The notes under the pieces were generated by a model that had not been told where the DNA came from, searched no databases, and was given only the letters and a program-made list of their open reading frames with translations. Source: an uncultured SAR86 cluster bacterium (GTDB lineage: Bacteria > Pseudomonadota > Gammaproteobacteria > Magnimaribacterales > D2472). Taken from it: DNA of 64,000 nt. Below, in pieces: positions 53,758 through 62,912 of this stretch (its first letter is position 1; each line of letters begins with the position of its first letter). The stretch spans positions 1 through 64,000 of the forward strand of contig CACOWI010000001.1 of the NCBI GenBank assembly GCA_902630885.1, written 5' to 3'. The translations under genes and the position numbers were made by a program.

Positions 53758-55029
53758 TTATCTATATCTTGATGATGGAATATTATTTTTTTTTCTATAT
53801 TTTGTTATTGTTCTTCTTGCTAAGCTAAAACCTCTTTTGTTAAGTTCAATTGTTATTTTTTTATCACTCTTCGGTTTTTTTTCGGAACTAATGATATCTT
53901 GAATTAATTTCATAAGTTGTATGGCAGAAATATCCCGGGTCTTGGATACGGAAGAAACTAAAAGAGATTTAAGCGGCATAATTCCTTTAGGAGTATCAAT
54001 ATATTTATTCCTCAAGATCCTTGATACTGTTGAGGGATGAACCCCAATTTCATCTGCAATTTCTTTATTATTTAAAGTATTGAGTTTTAGGGGGTTGTCC
54101 TCAAAAAAAGAAATTTGTTTTGAGCAAATATATTCTCCAACGTTTCTAACAGTATCGTTCCTCTTTTTTACAGATGTCAAAAGCCATTTTGCATCATTTA
54201 TTTTTTGCATCATTTGTTGATTTTTTTTGTTCTTTAACTCTTTTTTTACTGAATCAATCAAATCTTTATCTAATTTAATTAATGGAAAATTTTCATCATT
54301 AAACTCAACTTTAAAATTTTTTTTTATAAAAGAAATCCTTAAATCTGCCTCAATGAATTCAGTTGTTTCGTAGTTTAATCCAGGACTCAAATCACAGCTT
54401 TTGATTTCCTCTATAGCTGATTCAAATTCTTTATCTGTGAAACCATTCTCTAGAGCTGTTTTTTTTATAAGACTGAGATTATCAAGCTGTTCGTTTTGAA
54501 TAATTATCTCTATTAAATCTTTTTTTACTTTAGAAATATTTTTTTTGTTATTAATTTGAATTTTTATACACTCTTTGTGATTTCTATAGCCAATACCTCT
54601 TGGATGTAAACTATGGATGGTATTGAGAAGTACATCTTGAATCTCTTTTTCTGTAAAAATAAAATTAGAAATTTCCTCAATCTGTTCTGTGCTTTCTGAA
54701 AGTTTTCCAGATTCATCAATACATCCAATTATTAATTTTGCAATTTGGATTTCCTTTTCATTTAAGTGAAAGTCATCTAACTGTTTAATCAAAAATTCTC
54801 TCAGGTTAACCTTAGATTCAATATCAAAACTGAAATCAGAATGATTAAAATTATTATCAACAATGCTTGTTTCATTTTTTTCTAAAAATGGATTTTCTAT
54901 AACTTCTTTATCAATTTTTTTAATTAATTCAAATCTTGAGAGTTGAAGCAAATCGATTGATTTTTTTAAGGACGATGTGAGTCTTATGCTTTGTTTCTGT
55001 TTTAAATTTTTCGAAAGAGTTATGCTCAT
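53758..55029 (-). CDS. rpoN: RNA polymerase sigma-54 factor
   Basis: N-terminal LTSSLKKSIDLLQLS..EL, HPSTVSRILRNKYIDTPKGIMPLKSLLVSSV, RpoN box ARRTITKYRK. Confidence 0.95.
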   Translation of the reverse strand: MSITLSKNLKQKQSIRLTSSLKKSIDLLQLSRFELIKKIDKEVIENPFLEKNETSIVDNNFNHSDFSFDIESKVNLREFLIKQLDDFHLNEKEIQIAKLIIGCIDESGKLSESTEQIEEISNFIFTEKEIQDVLLNTIHSLHPRGIGYRNHKECIKIQINNKKNISKVKKDLIEIIIQNEQLDNLSLIKKTALENGFTDKEFESAIEEIKSCDLSPGLNYETTEFIEADLRISFIKKNFKVEFNDENFPLIKLDKDLIDSVKKELKNKKNQQMMQKINDAKWLLTSVKKRNDTVRNVGEYICSKQISFFEDNPLKLNTLNNKEIADEIGVHPSTVSRILRNKYIDTPKGIMPLKSLLVSSVSKTRDISAIQLMKLIQDIISSEKKPKSDKKITIELNKRGFSLARRTITKYRKKNNIPSSRYR

Positions 55030-55743
55030 CTATGAATACATATCTCCAAGGTAGACTTTTTTTACCAAACTGTTGCTGATAAGATTTTCTTCATTACCTT
55101 CAGCAATTAATTCACCGTTATTTATAATTGCTGCTTTGTCGCATATTTCTAGAGTTTCTCTAACGTTATGATCTGTGATTAGGATTCCTATATTCTTTTT
55201 TGATAATTTTACTAAAACATTCTTAATGTCCTCAATCGCAATAGGATCAATGCCTGCAAAGGGCTCATCCAAAAGGATAATTTTTGGTTCAGATGCAAGA
55301 GTTCTTGCAATCTCAACCTTTCTTCTTTGACCACCAGATAACTGTCTGCCTTTCAAATCCAATATATCGGACAGATCAAATTCTTCAATTGAACTATCAA
55401 TAAATTTTTTGATATCTGATTTATCTTTAAATGAAAGCTCAGCAAGACCGTATAAATTATCTTTAACAGTCAGATTAAGAAATATTGATGGCTCTTGAGG
55501 CAAATATTTTAAACCAAGATTTGACCTTAAGTGCATTGGCATTCTGGTTATATCGTTCTTCTCAAGAATTACACTGCCTTCATCAGCATGCATAAGACCT
55601 GCAATTATGTAAAAGGAAGATGTCTTTCCAGCTCCATTTGGACCCAATAAACCGAAAATTTCTCCGAAATTTACTTTAAAAGATATATCTGAAATAATTT
55701 TTTTTTCTTTGATTAATTTAGATATATTGGTAACTTCTAACAT
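55030..55743 (-). CDS. lptB: LPS export ABC transporter ATP-binding protein
   Basis: LLGPNGAGKTSSFYIIAGL, LSGGQRRKVEIARTLA, LLDEPFAGIDP. Confidence 0.96.
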   Translation of the reverse strand: MLEVTNISKLIKEKKIISDISFKVNFGEIFGLLGPNGAGKTSSFYIIAGLMHADEGSVILEKNDITRMPMHLRSNLGLKYLPQEPSIFLNLTVKDNLYGLAELSFKDKSDIKKFIDSSIEEFDLSDILDLKGRQLSGGQRRKVEIARTLASEPKIILLDEPFAGIDPIAIEDIKNVLVKLSKKNIGILITDHNVRETLEICDKAAIINNGELIAEGNEENLISNSLVKKVYLGDMYS

Positions 55744-55745
55744 TT

Positions 55746-56162
55746 TTATTCACTCGACATTATTTTGCCTGACCTAGGATTAAAAATGATTAAATTTGAG
55801 CTGATGGAAAGATTATCAAATTTAATAGATGCATTCCCTATCAGATGAACTTTTTCATCACTAAAAAAAATTATCTTTTCTGCCTCTCCATTAAAATTAT
55901 TATCATTTTTGTTTGATCTAATTGAACTAGGATCACCTGAGATTGAAATCAATTCTTTTTTATTGTCATAAATTGCTGAGCTTGCAGAAATGACAACATA
56001 ATTAGAATTTATATTAACGTTTGAGAGAAAGCTTACATTTTTTGAGATATTTGAGAATTCAACTTTGTCAGATTTTATTTCTACATGATCAATGAAACTA
56101 GTTGAATTTATATCAAATGTTAATAAAAATAAATAAAATAATATTAAGTATTTTTTCTTCAA
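55746..56162 (-). CDS. lptA: LptA-like periplasmic LPS transport protein (OstA-type)
   Basis: Signal peptide; short beta-rich protein with IKSDKVEFSN..KNVSFLSNVNI; directly upstream of lptB. Confidence 0.75.
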   Translation of the reverse strand: MKKKYLILFYLFLLTFDINSTSFIDHVEIKSDKVEFSNISKNVSFLSNVNINSNYVVISASSAIYDNKKELISISGDPSSIRSNKNDNNFNGEAEKIIFFSDEKVHLIGNASIKFDNLSISSNLIIFNPRSGKIMSSE

Positions 56163-57128
56163 TTAGAGTATCCTTGCCTCAACTAAATCGTGCATTGATA
56201 TAACACCAATATATTTATCTTTTTCTAGCACAACTAAGGTGAATATTTTATTTTCTTCCATTATCTTAGCAGCATCTACAGCAAGCGCCTCTGATTCAAT
56301 AGTTTTAAAACTTTTTGTCATTACGTCTTTGATTTTTGTTGTTCGTATATTTATTTTCTTATTAATACATCTCCTTAAATCACCATCTGTAAAAATTCCA
56401 ACTATTTTTGATTTTTCAGTAACTAAAGTGATGCCAAGATTTTTTTTAGTTATCTCAATTAATGCTTTATCAAGGATTGTATTGAGATTCACTTTAGGCA
56501 CTTTATTACCTTTATGCATAAGATCTTGAACTTGTGTGATAAGTTTTTTTCCTAACTTTCCTGCAGGATGAGATGATGCAAAATCTTTTTTTGTAAAGCC
56601 TTTTGCTTCTAATAGAGCAATTGCTAAAGCATCACCAAAAGCTAAAGCATTTGTTGTAGAAGTTGTAGGTGCCAAATCAAGAGGGCATGCCTCTTTCTTA
56701 GATTTTATTTGAATCTGGATATCAGCAAACTTTGCTATAGTAGATTTATTATTTCCAGATAATGCAACTATTTCTTTAGCATGTCTTTTTAATGAAGATA
56801 GTATATTTATAATCTCTTCTGTTTCACCTGAATTCGAAATTAACATAACGATATCTTTTTTATTTATTATTCCCATGTCTCCGTGAGCCGCTTCAGTAGG
56901 ATGGATAAAGATTGAAGGAGTACCTGTACTAGAAAGGGTCGCAGATATTTTTCGTGCAATATGACCTGATTTACCAACTCCCATTATGATAAATTTGCCA
57001 CTAGAACTTATGACTTTATCGCAGAGAACTTCAAAAGATTTATCAAGTTGATCTGATATTGATTTAATTGAGTCTGACTCAATTTTTAAAGTCCTTTTAG
57101 CTGATGCTATGTAGTTATATTTTTTCAT
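56163..57128 (-). CDS. kdsD: Arabinose-5-phosphate isomerase (KpsF/GutQ)
   Basis: IIMGVGKSGHIARKISATLSSTGTPSIFIHPTEAAHGDMG, two C-terminal CBS domains. Confidence 0.95.
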   Translation of the reverse strand: MKKYNYIASAKRTLKIESDSIKSISDQLDKSFEVLCDKVISSSGKFIIMGVGKSGHIARKISATLSSTGTPSIFIHPTEAAHGDMGIINKKDIVMLISNSGETEEIINILSSLKRHAKEIVALSGNNKSTIAKFADIQIQIKSKKEACPLDLAPTTSTTNALAFGDALAIALLEAKGFTKKDFASSHPAGKLGKKLITQVQDLMHKGNKVPKVNLNTILDKALIEITKKNLGITLVTEKSKIVGIFTDGDLRRCINKKINIRTTKIKDVMTKSFKTIESEALAVDAAKIMEENKIFTLVVLEKDKYIGVISMHDLVEARIL

Positions 57129-57173
57129 ATTAAATTAAAAAATTTATCATAACGCTAATGTTATAATAGACTA

Positions 57174-57815
57174 ATGTTGCATTCACACAAAAACTATTTA
57201 TTTGTTTTTTTATTTATCTTAACCAGTTTTCCGATTAAATCAGAGCAGAATCCTTTTCTTTTTATTGATAATAATGCTCAAGATATGGTGAAGGTTTTAA
57301 CAAATGAATCGTCTTTATTTGATTCGAATAGAGAATTATATGAACAGAAAATTAAAGACATATTTGAGCCAATGATTGATTTTAGAAGGGTTGCTGCAAG
57401 CGTAATGGGTAAAAAATATTATTTAATGGCCTCACAAGAGCAAAGAAATGAATTTATATTAATATTTAAAGATTCGTTGTTAGAAACTTATGCTGAAACT
57501 CTCGCGCAATGGGGAGAATCAACAATTTCTACTGATTTTCCAAAAGATAATTTTTTATCCAAAAAATTTGAAAATTATGAAAAGAATATTGAGGTTAAAC
57601 AAACCTTAGATACTGGCACGAGCAAATATCCAATATCATATAAGTTGAGAAAAAGTGATAACGGTTGGAAAATTGTTAACATCATTATAAATGGTGTAAA
57701 TCTAGGACTTACCTTCAGAAATCAATTTCAAGCATTAGCAGTTTCACAAAATGAAAATATTGAAGCTACTTTACTAAACTGGGTCTCTGATGCAGGTGAT
57801 GCTGGTATTTCATAA
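57174..57815 (+). CDS. mlaC: ABC transporter substrate-binding protein MlaC/Ttg2D
   Basis: FEPMIDFRRVAASVMGKKYYLMASQEQRNEFILIFKDSLLETYAETL; upstream of ibaG-murA. Confidence 0.9.
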   Translation: MLHSHKNYLFVFLFILTSFPIKSEQNPFLFIDNNAQDMVKVLTNESSLFDSNRELYEQKIKDIFEPMIDFRRVAASVMGKKYYLMASQEQRNEFILIFKDSLLETYAETLAQWGESTISTDFPKDNFLSKKFENYEKNIEVKQTLDTGTSKYPISYKLRKSDNGWKIVNIIINGVNLGLTFRNQFQALAVSQNENIEATLLNWVSDAGDAGIS

Positions 57816-57816
57816 A

Positions 57817-58032
57817 ATGAAAGAAACTATTAATAAGATAATCACTGAAAATATTCCTGATGCAAAATGTATTTTTGAAGGAGATTCATGTAATTTAAGA
57901 TTAATTGTTACCTCCAATACATTTATAAACATGTCATTAATAAATCAACATAAAACAGTTATGAAGCTTCTAGAAAATAAGTTTGAATCAGGTGAATTAC
58001 ATGCATTAAGTTTAGAGACAAAGATTTTCTGA
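57817..58032 (+). CDS. ibaG: BolA family protein IbaG
   Basis: Small BolA domain, FINMSLINQHKTVMKLLENKFESGELHALSLETK; between mlaC and murA. Start trimmed to ATG 57817. Confidence 0.88.
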   Translation: MKETINKIITENIPDAKCIFEGDSCNLRLIVTSNTFINMSLINQHKTVMKLLENKFESGELHALSLETKIF

Positions 58033-58033
58033 G

Positions 58034-59293
58034 ATGGAAAAATTATTAATTAAAGGAGGAAATACACTCTCTGGAAAAATAACTTGTTCTGGTGCAAAAA
58101 ATGCAGCGCTACCAATGATAGCTTCTACGATTCTTTCCAATGATGAAGTAACTTTAACAAACCTTCCATATCTTCAAGATATTACAACTATGTTTGAACT
58201 ATTAGGCTCAATGGGTGCTGACATTTTATTAGATGAAAACATGAATTTCACAATTAAATCAAACAATCTTAGAGATATTGAAGCAAGATATGAGCTAGTT
58301 AAGACGATGAGAGCTTCAATTTTGGTCTTGGGACCGTTGGTTGCAAAATATGGAAAAGCTAGAATAGCTCTTCCTGGAGGTTGTGCCATTGGATCAAGGC
58401 CAGTTAACTATCATCTCGATTCTCTTGAACAAATGGGAGCTAAGATAATTTTAAAAAATGGTTACATTGAAGCATCTGCAAAAAAATTAAAGGGCGCAAA
58501 TATTAGATTTGATGGAGTCACAGTTACAGGCACTGAAAATTTAATGATGGCTGCCACTCTTGCAGAGGGCGAAACAATTTTAACAAATGTAGCTAGAGAA
58601 CCTGAAGTTGCAGATTTAGCAGAAATGTTAAATTCAATGGGTGCAAAAATTGATGGAGCAGGTTCTGAAAAAATCAGGATTCAGGGTGTTGAAAAGCTAA
58701 ATGGAACTGTCTTTAAAATTCCTGCTGACAGAATAGAGGCTGGAACCTATCTAGCAGCTGCAGCTGTAACCAATGGGGATATTAAAATTGACGGCATTAA
58801 CCCTAACAGATTAATGAAAGTCATTGAAAAATTAAAAAACTCTGGCGCAAATGTTGATTTTGACGAAGACTCTATTAGTTTTCAAATGAAAAATGATGTC
58901 CCAGATCCTGTAGACATTACTACCGCTCCTTTTCCTGAATTTCCCACTGATATGCAAGCACAATTTTCTGTAATTAATGCAATTTCCAGTGGTACCGCAA
59001 ACATTTATGAAACTATTTTTGAAAATAGGTTTATGCACATTCTTGAGTTGAATAGAATGGGTTGTGATATTTCTGTAAACGGCAATCATGCGATAATTAA
59101 AGGAGTAAAATCTCTATACGGTGCTGAAGTCATGGCAACTGACTTAAGAGCTTCAGCTAGCTTAATACTTGCTGGTTTATGCGCCAAAGGAGAAACAGTC
59201 GTTGATAGAATTTATCATATAGACCGTGGATACGAGAGAATTGAAGAAAAGTTAAGTTATTTAGGAGCAAATATTGTAAGACTGCCTAGTTAG
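58034..59293 (+). CDS. murA: UDP-N-acetylglucosamine 1-carboxyvinyltransferase
   Basis: LLIKGGNTLSGKITCSGAKNAALPMIASTIL, ALPGGCAIGSRPVNYHL (catalytic Cys), FPTDMQAQF. Confidence 0.97.
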   Translation: MEKLLIKGGNTLSGKITCSGAKNAALPMIASTILSNDEVTLTNLPYLQDITTMFELLGSMGADILLDENMNFTIKSNNLRDIEARYELVKTMRASILVLGPLVAKYGKARIALPGGCAIGSRPVNYHLDSLEQMGAKIILKNGYIEASAKKLKGANIRFDGVTVTGTENLMMAATLAEGETILTNVAREPEVADLAEMLNSMGAKIDGAGSEKIRIQGVEKLNGTVFKIPADRIEAGTYLAAAAVTNGDIKIDGINPNRLMKVIEKLKNSGANVDFDEDSISFQMKNDVPDPVDITTAPFPEFPTDMQAQFSVINAISSGTANIYETIFENRFMHILELNRMGCDISVNGNHAIIKGVKSLYGAEVMATDLRASASLILAGLCAKGETVVDRIYHIDRGYERIEEKLSYLGANIVRLPS

Positions 59294-60272
59294 ATCCGGT
59301 ATTTGAAGACTTAAATTCAATTAATATGAATTCATTTTTTTGGTTAATGAGCCCCATTTTTAAATCTTCCCCAAGTGTAGCAAACCTCAAAGAACTTATT
59401 AAATTGTTCCAACTCGCATCTTTATTATTAATGCTAACAATAACATCATTTATTTTAATACCTTTTTTATACAAAGGTCCTTTATTTTGCATTTCGACAA
59501 TTCTTAAACCATTGATAAAGGCGCCATTTTTTTTTATTTTGACTCTAGAAACTCTAAAATTTCCTATCCAAAGACTTTTAATCTTTCCAAATCTAATTAA
59601 TTGTGAAGAAATTTGAACAACTAAGTTTGATGGGATTGCAAATCCTATACCTTGATACGCTCCAGTTCTTGAAAAAATTTTTGAATTGATACCAATTAAA
59701 TTTCCATTAGCATTTATTAATGCACCCCCTGAGTTCCCTGGATTAATTGCAGCATCAGTTTGAATCAACTGGAGATAAGGATTACCATAATCTCTTCCAG
59801 TGGCACTTATAATTCCGTTAGACACTGAGATTCCGATTCCATAAGGATTTCCAATTGCAAGAACTTCATCACCTATTCTTAATTCATCTGAATTTGCAAA
59901 GTTAATTGGTGTTAATTTTTCATCTGGTATTATCTTTAATATTGCAATATCTGTGTTTTGATCTACGCCAATTATACTCGCTGGAAAGTTCTTACCATTA
60001 TCTAATTTTACGAATATCTCTTCTCCTGAAATAATGTGTAAGTTGGTTACAATATATCCATCTTCGGAAAAAATTACACCTGATCCAATACCATTTTTAT
60101 TATTTGAAAATGATTTACTTTGATTTGAAATTACAGTTACAACTGAAGGTATTGATTTTTCAGATGCTGACACCAATTTGTTTTTATCATCTGATATAAA
60201 GTACCATGTGCCTGCAAATGTAATTAAAATTAATAGTAAATAATTTATAAAATTAGTTTGAAAAGATTTCAT
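59286..60272 (-). CDS. degS: DegS-like membrane-anchored trypsin-like serine protease with PDZ domain
   Basis: N-terminal TM anchor, GSGVIFSEDGYIVTNLHII, IQTDAAINPGNSGGALINANG, C-terminal PDZ. Start trimmed to MKSFQT. Confidence 0.85.
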   Translation of the reverse strand: MKSFQTNFINYLLLILITFAGTWYFISDDKNKLVSASEKSIPSVVTVISNQSKSFSNNKNGIGSGVIFSEDGYIVTNLHIISGEEIFVKLDNGKNFPASIIGVDQNTDIAILKIIPDEKLTPINFANSDELRIGDEVLAIGNPYGIGISVSNGIISATGRDYGNPYLQLIQTDAAINPGNSGGALINANGNLIGINSKIFSRTGAYQGIGFAIPSNLVVQISSQLIRFGKIKSLWIGNFRVSRVKIKKNGAFINGLRIVEMQNKGPLYKKGIKINDVIVSINNKDASWNNLISSLRFATLGEDLKMGLINQKNEFILIEFKSSNTGSN

Positions 60273-60273
60273 A

Positions 60274-61347
60274 ATGTCTAACGCTAAAAATATCATTGAT
60301 AACCTAAAAAACCAAGGAGCAAATCCTGATAAGTCTCAAATAAATCTAATTAATGAGTTATGTAATTTAAATATCCGAAGGAAATTCCCGTTTTATAAGA
60401 TGTTTTTTAATGATGGACCCTCAGGTATATACATATGGGGCGATGTTGGCAGAGGAAAAACCTTGGTGACAAAAGCTTATCTTGACGAGCTAAATCGAGA
60501 TGATTTAAAAAGTTTTCATTATATTGACTTGATGAGCTTTATTCATGAGGAGCTAAATATAAATTCTGGTATAAAAAATCCCCTTTTAAAAGTATCTAAA
60601 AGCTTAACTAAAAATATCAGCATAATATTTATCGATGAATTTCAGGTTGAGGATGTTGCTGATGCAATGATTATTGGAGATTTGCTAAAACTTATTTCAA
60701 AGCAAGGGACAAAAATAATACTAACTTCAAATGCTCATCCTAATGATTTATATAAAGATGGACTTCAGAGGCAAAAATTTTTAGCTTCAATCCAAATTTT
60801 TTTAAAAGATATAAATATTCAAAAGCTTGAAGGTGGAATTGATTATAGGACAAGAAATGTAATTAAGTTTGATAATTCAAACAGTAATGAGACTATCTCA
60901 AATAAAAAAATATTTACATTTATCAAAGATAACTTTGGAATAGATCAACAAAAATCGAATCAAATTATTATTAATAATAGAAAATTTGGTTGCAAACTGA
61001 TTTCTAACAATATTCTCTGGATCGAATTTATTGATTTCTTTAGAGAGCCAACTGCATCGAAAGATTACATATACATTTCAGAAAAATTTGATTGGATATT
61101 TGTAAGTAATTTTGAAGAGATTGATGATGATTCCATTGATATGATTAGAAGATTTATTTCATTCATAGATATTACCTATAGAAATAATTCAAAGATTAAA
61201 TTTTTTTTTAATGGCATTGATATCGAAAATATTTATTCAGGCTCAAAGATTAATAATCTATGGGTAAGATGCAGTAGCAGACTTTCTGAAATGGAGACAC
61301 AAGAATATCTTATGAATAATCAACTCAAATCAAAAAATAAAAATTAA
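60274..61347 (+). CDS. zapE: Cell division protein ZapE (AFG1-like ATPase)
   Basis: GPSGIYIWGDVGRGKTLV, IIFIDEFQVEDVADAMII, LTSNAHPNDLYKDGLQR. Confidence 0.93.
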   Translation: MSNAKNIIDNLKNQGANPDKSQINLINELCNLNIRRKFPFYKMFFNDGPSGIYIWGDVGRGKTLVTKAYLDELNRDDLKSFHYIDLMSFIHEELNINSGIKNPLLKVSKSLTKNISIIFIDEFQVEDVADAMIIGDLLKLISKQGTKIILTSNAHPNDLYKDGLQRQKFLASIQIFLKDINIQKLEGGIDYRTRNVIKFDNSNSNETISNKKIFTFIKDNFGIDQQKSNQIIINNRKFGCKLISNNILWIEFIDFFREPTASKDYIYISEKFDWIFVSNFEEIDDDSIDMIRRFISFIDITYRNNSKIKFFFNGIDIENIYSGSKINNLWVRCSSRLSEMETQEYLMNNQLKSKNKN

Positions 61348-61400
61348 TATAAATATTGCTATATTTAGCTCTAAACATTAATATTCGCTACTTAAATTAA

Positions 61401-61838
61401 ATGATTATGAAGACATATTCACAAAAAAAAGAAAATGTAGAAAGAAACTGGTTTGTCGTAGATGCTACAGACAGAATTTTAGGAAGAGTTGCTACAAAAA
61501 TTGCTGATAGAATTAGAGGCAAAGATAAACCAACATTTACACCTCATACAGATGGAGGTGACTATGTGATTGTAGTTAATGCTGAAAAAATAAAAGTTAC
61601 AGGTTCTAAATTTGATAAAAAAATGTACTATCGTCACTCTTTATATCCAGGTGGTTTGAAATCACAAAGTTTTAAAGAATTAAATGAAAAAAATCCTGAA
61701 AGAATAATCGAAGAGGCAGTTAAAGGTATGCTTCCTAAAAATAAACTTGGAAAATCTATCATAAAAAAATTAAAGGTCTTTCAAGGACCAAATCATAGTC
61801 ATGAATCACAAAAACCAATTGAATGGAATCCATCCTAA
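61401..61838 (+). CDS. rplM: 50S ribosomal protein L13
   Basis: [48 protein letters not shown]. Confidence 0.98.
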   Translation: MIMKTYSQKKENVERNWFVVDATDRILGRVATKIADRIRGKDKPTFTPHTDGGDYVIVVNAEKIKVTGSKFDKKMYYRHSLYPGGLKSQSFKELNEKNPERIIEEAVKGMLPKNKLGKSIIKKLKVFQGPNHSHESQKPIEWNPS

Positions 61839-62230
61839 TGAGTAGTGAAATATTTTATGCAACTGGACGAAGAAAAACTTCATCAGCAAGAGTATATTTA
61901 AAAAAAGGTAAGGGCAATATATCCGTTAATGATAGAAAGCTTGATGAATATTTTGGTAGGAAAGTTGCCCAGATGCTTGTAATGCAACCTTTAGAGCTGC
62001 TTGATCTTTCCGAGAAAATTGATGTAAATGTAAAGGTTAAAGGCGGTGGAAGTTTTGGACAGGCAGGTGCTATAAGACATGGTATATCTAGAGCTCTTAC
62101 ATCCTATGATGAAGAATATAGATCGCAATTAAAAAAAGCTGGACTTCTTACTAGAGATCCTAGAAGAGTTGAAAGAAAGAAGCCTGGTTTAGTAAAAGCA
62201 AGAAAAAGCAAACAATTTTCTAAAAGATAA
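61838..62230 (+). CDS. rpsI: 30S ribosomal protein S9
   Basis: [21 protein letters not shown]-terminal [30 protein letters not shown] overlap with rplM. Confidence 0.98.
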   Translation: MSSEIFYATGRRKTSSARVYLKKGKGNISVNDRKLDEYFGRKVAQMLVMQPLELLDLSEKIDVNVKVKGGGSFGQAGAIRHGISRALTSYDEEYRSQLKKAGLLTRDPRRVERKKPGLVKARKSKQFSKR

Positions 62231-62245
62231 TTTCTACAATACAGT

Positions 62246-62271
62246 TTCACTTATTTTCAATTATAAGTGAA
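62246..62271 (+). terminator. Candidate intrinsic terminator after rpsI
   Basis: TTCACTTAT-tttcaatt-ATAAGTGAA followed by TTTTAT. Confidence 0.5.
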
Positions 62272-62330
62272 TTTTATATTACATAATTATGATATAATTT
62301 TTAGCGTTATTTGAGTAGCACACACCCTGA

Positions 62331-62912
62331 ATGCAAGATAAAGATAAAACTAGAAGGAAGGTATTAATTGGTTTGACTAGTGCTGTTGGTTTGTCTGGTT
62401 TGCCTTTTGCAGCAACACCATTTATTGCTGCATGGAATCCAAGCGCAAAAGCAAAGGCAGCCGGTGCTGCAGTTAAATTAGATGTATCAAAGATGCAATA
62501 TGGACAACAAATACAAGTTTCATGGAGAAAACAACCTGTTTTTATTGTTAGACATACAAAAGATAGTATTGCTAGCTTGGATTTAGTTTTACCAAAATTA
62601 GCTGATCCGAATTCTGATCAGATTGAGGAGCCATACAAAGGACTTAATGCCTCCAGGTCCAAAAGTCCTGAGTATTCTGTTTTCTCTGGAGTATGTACAC
62701 ATTTAGGTTGCGCTCCAAAATATTTTCCTGAGGTTGAACCCAAGCCATGGGATGCTACTTGGAATGGAGGATTTTTTTGCCCATGTCATGGATCAATGTT
62801 TGACATTGTTGGCAGAGTGTTTAAAGGTGTGCCTGCATCTACTAATCTTATTGTTCCTCCTCACATGTTTGAAGGAAGTATATTAACTATTGGAGAGGAT
62901 AAGGAGTTATAA
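62331..62912 (+). CDS. petA: Ubiquinol-cytochrome c reductase iron-sulfur (Rieske) subunit
   Basis: Tat-like RRKVLIGLTSAVG, CTHLGCAP and CPCHGSMFD cluster ligands. Confidence 0.97.
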   Translation: MQDKDKTRRKVLIGLTSAVGLSGLPFAATPFIAAWNPSAKAKAAGAAVKLDVSKMQYGQQIQVSWRKQPVFIVRHTKDSIASLDLVLPKLADPNSDQIEEPYKGLNASRSKSPEYSVFSGVCTHLGCAPKYFPEVEPKPWDATWNGGFFCPCHGSMFDIVGRVFKGVPASTNLIVPPHMFEGSILTIGEDKEL

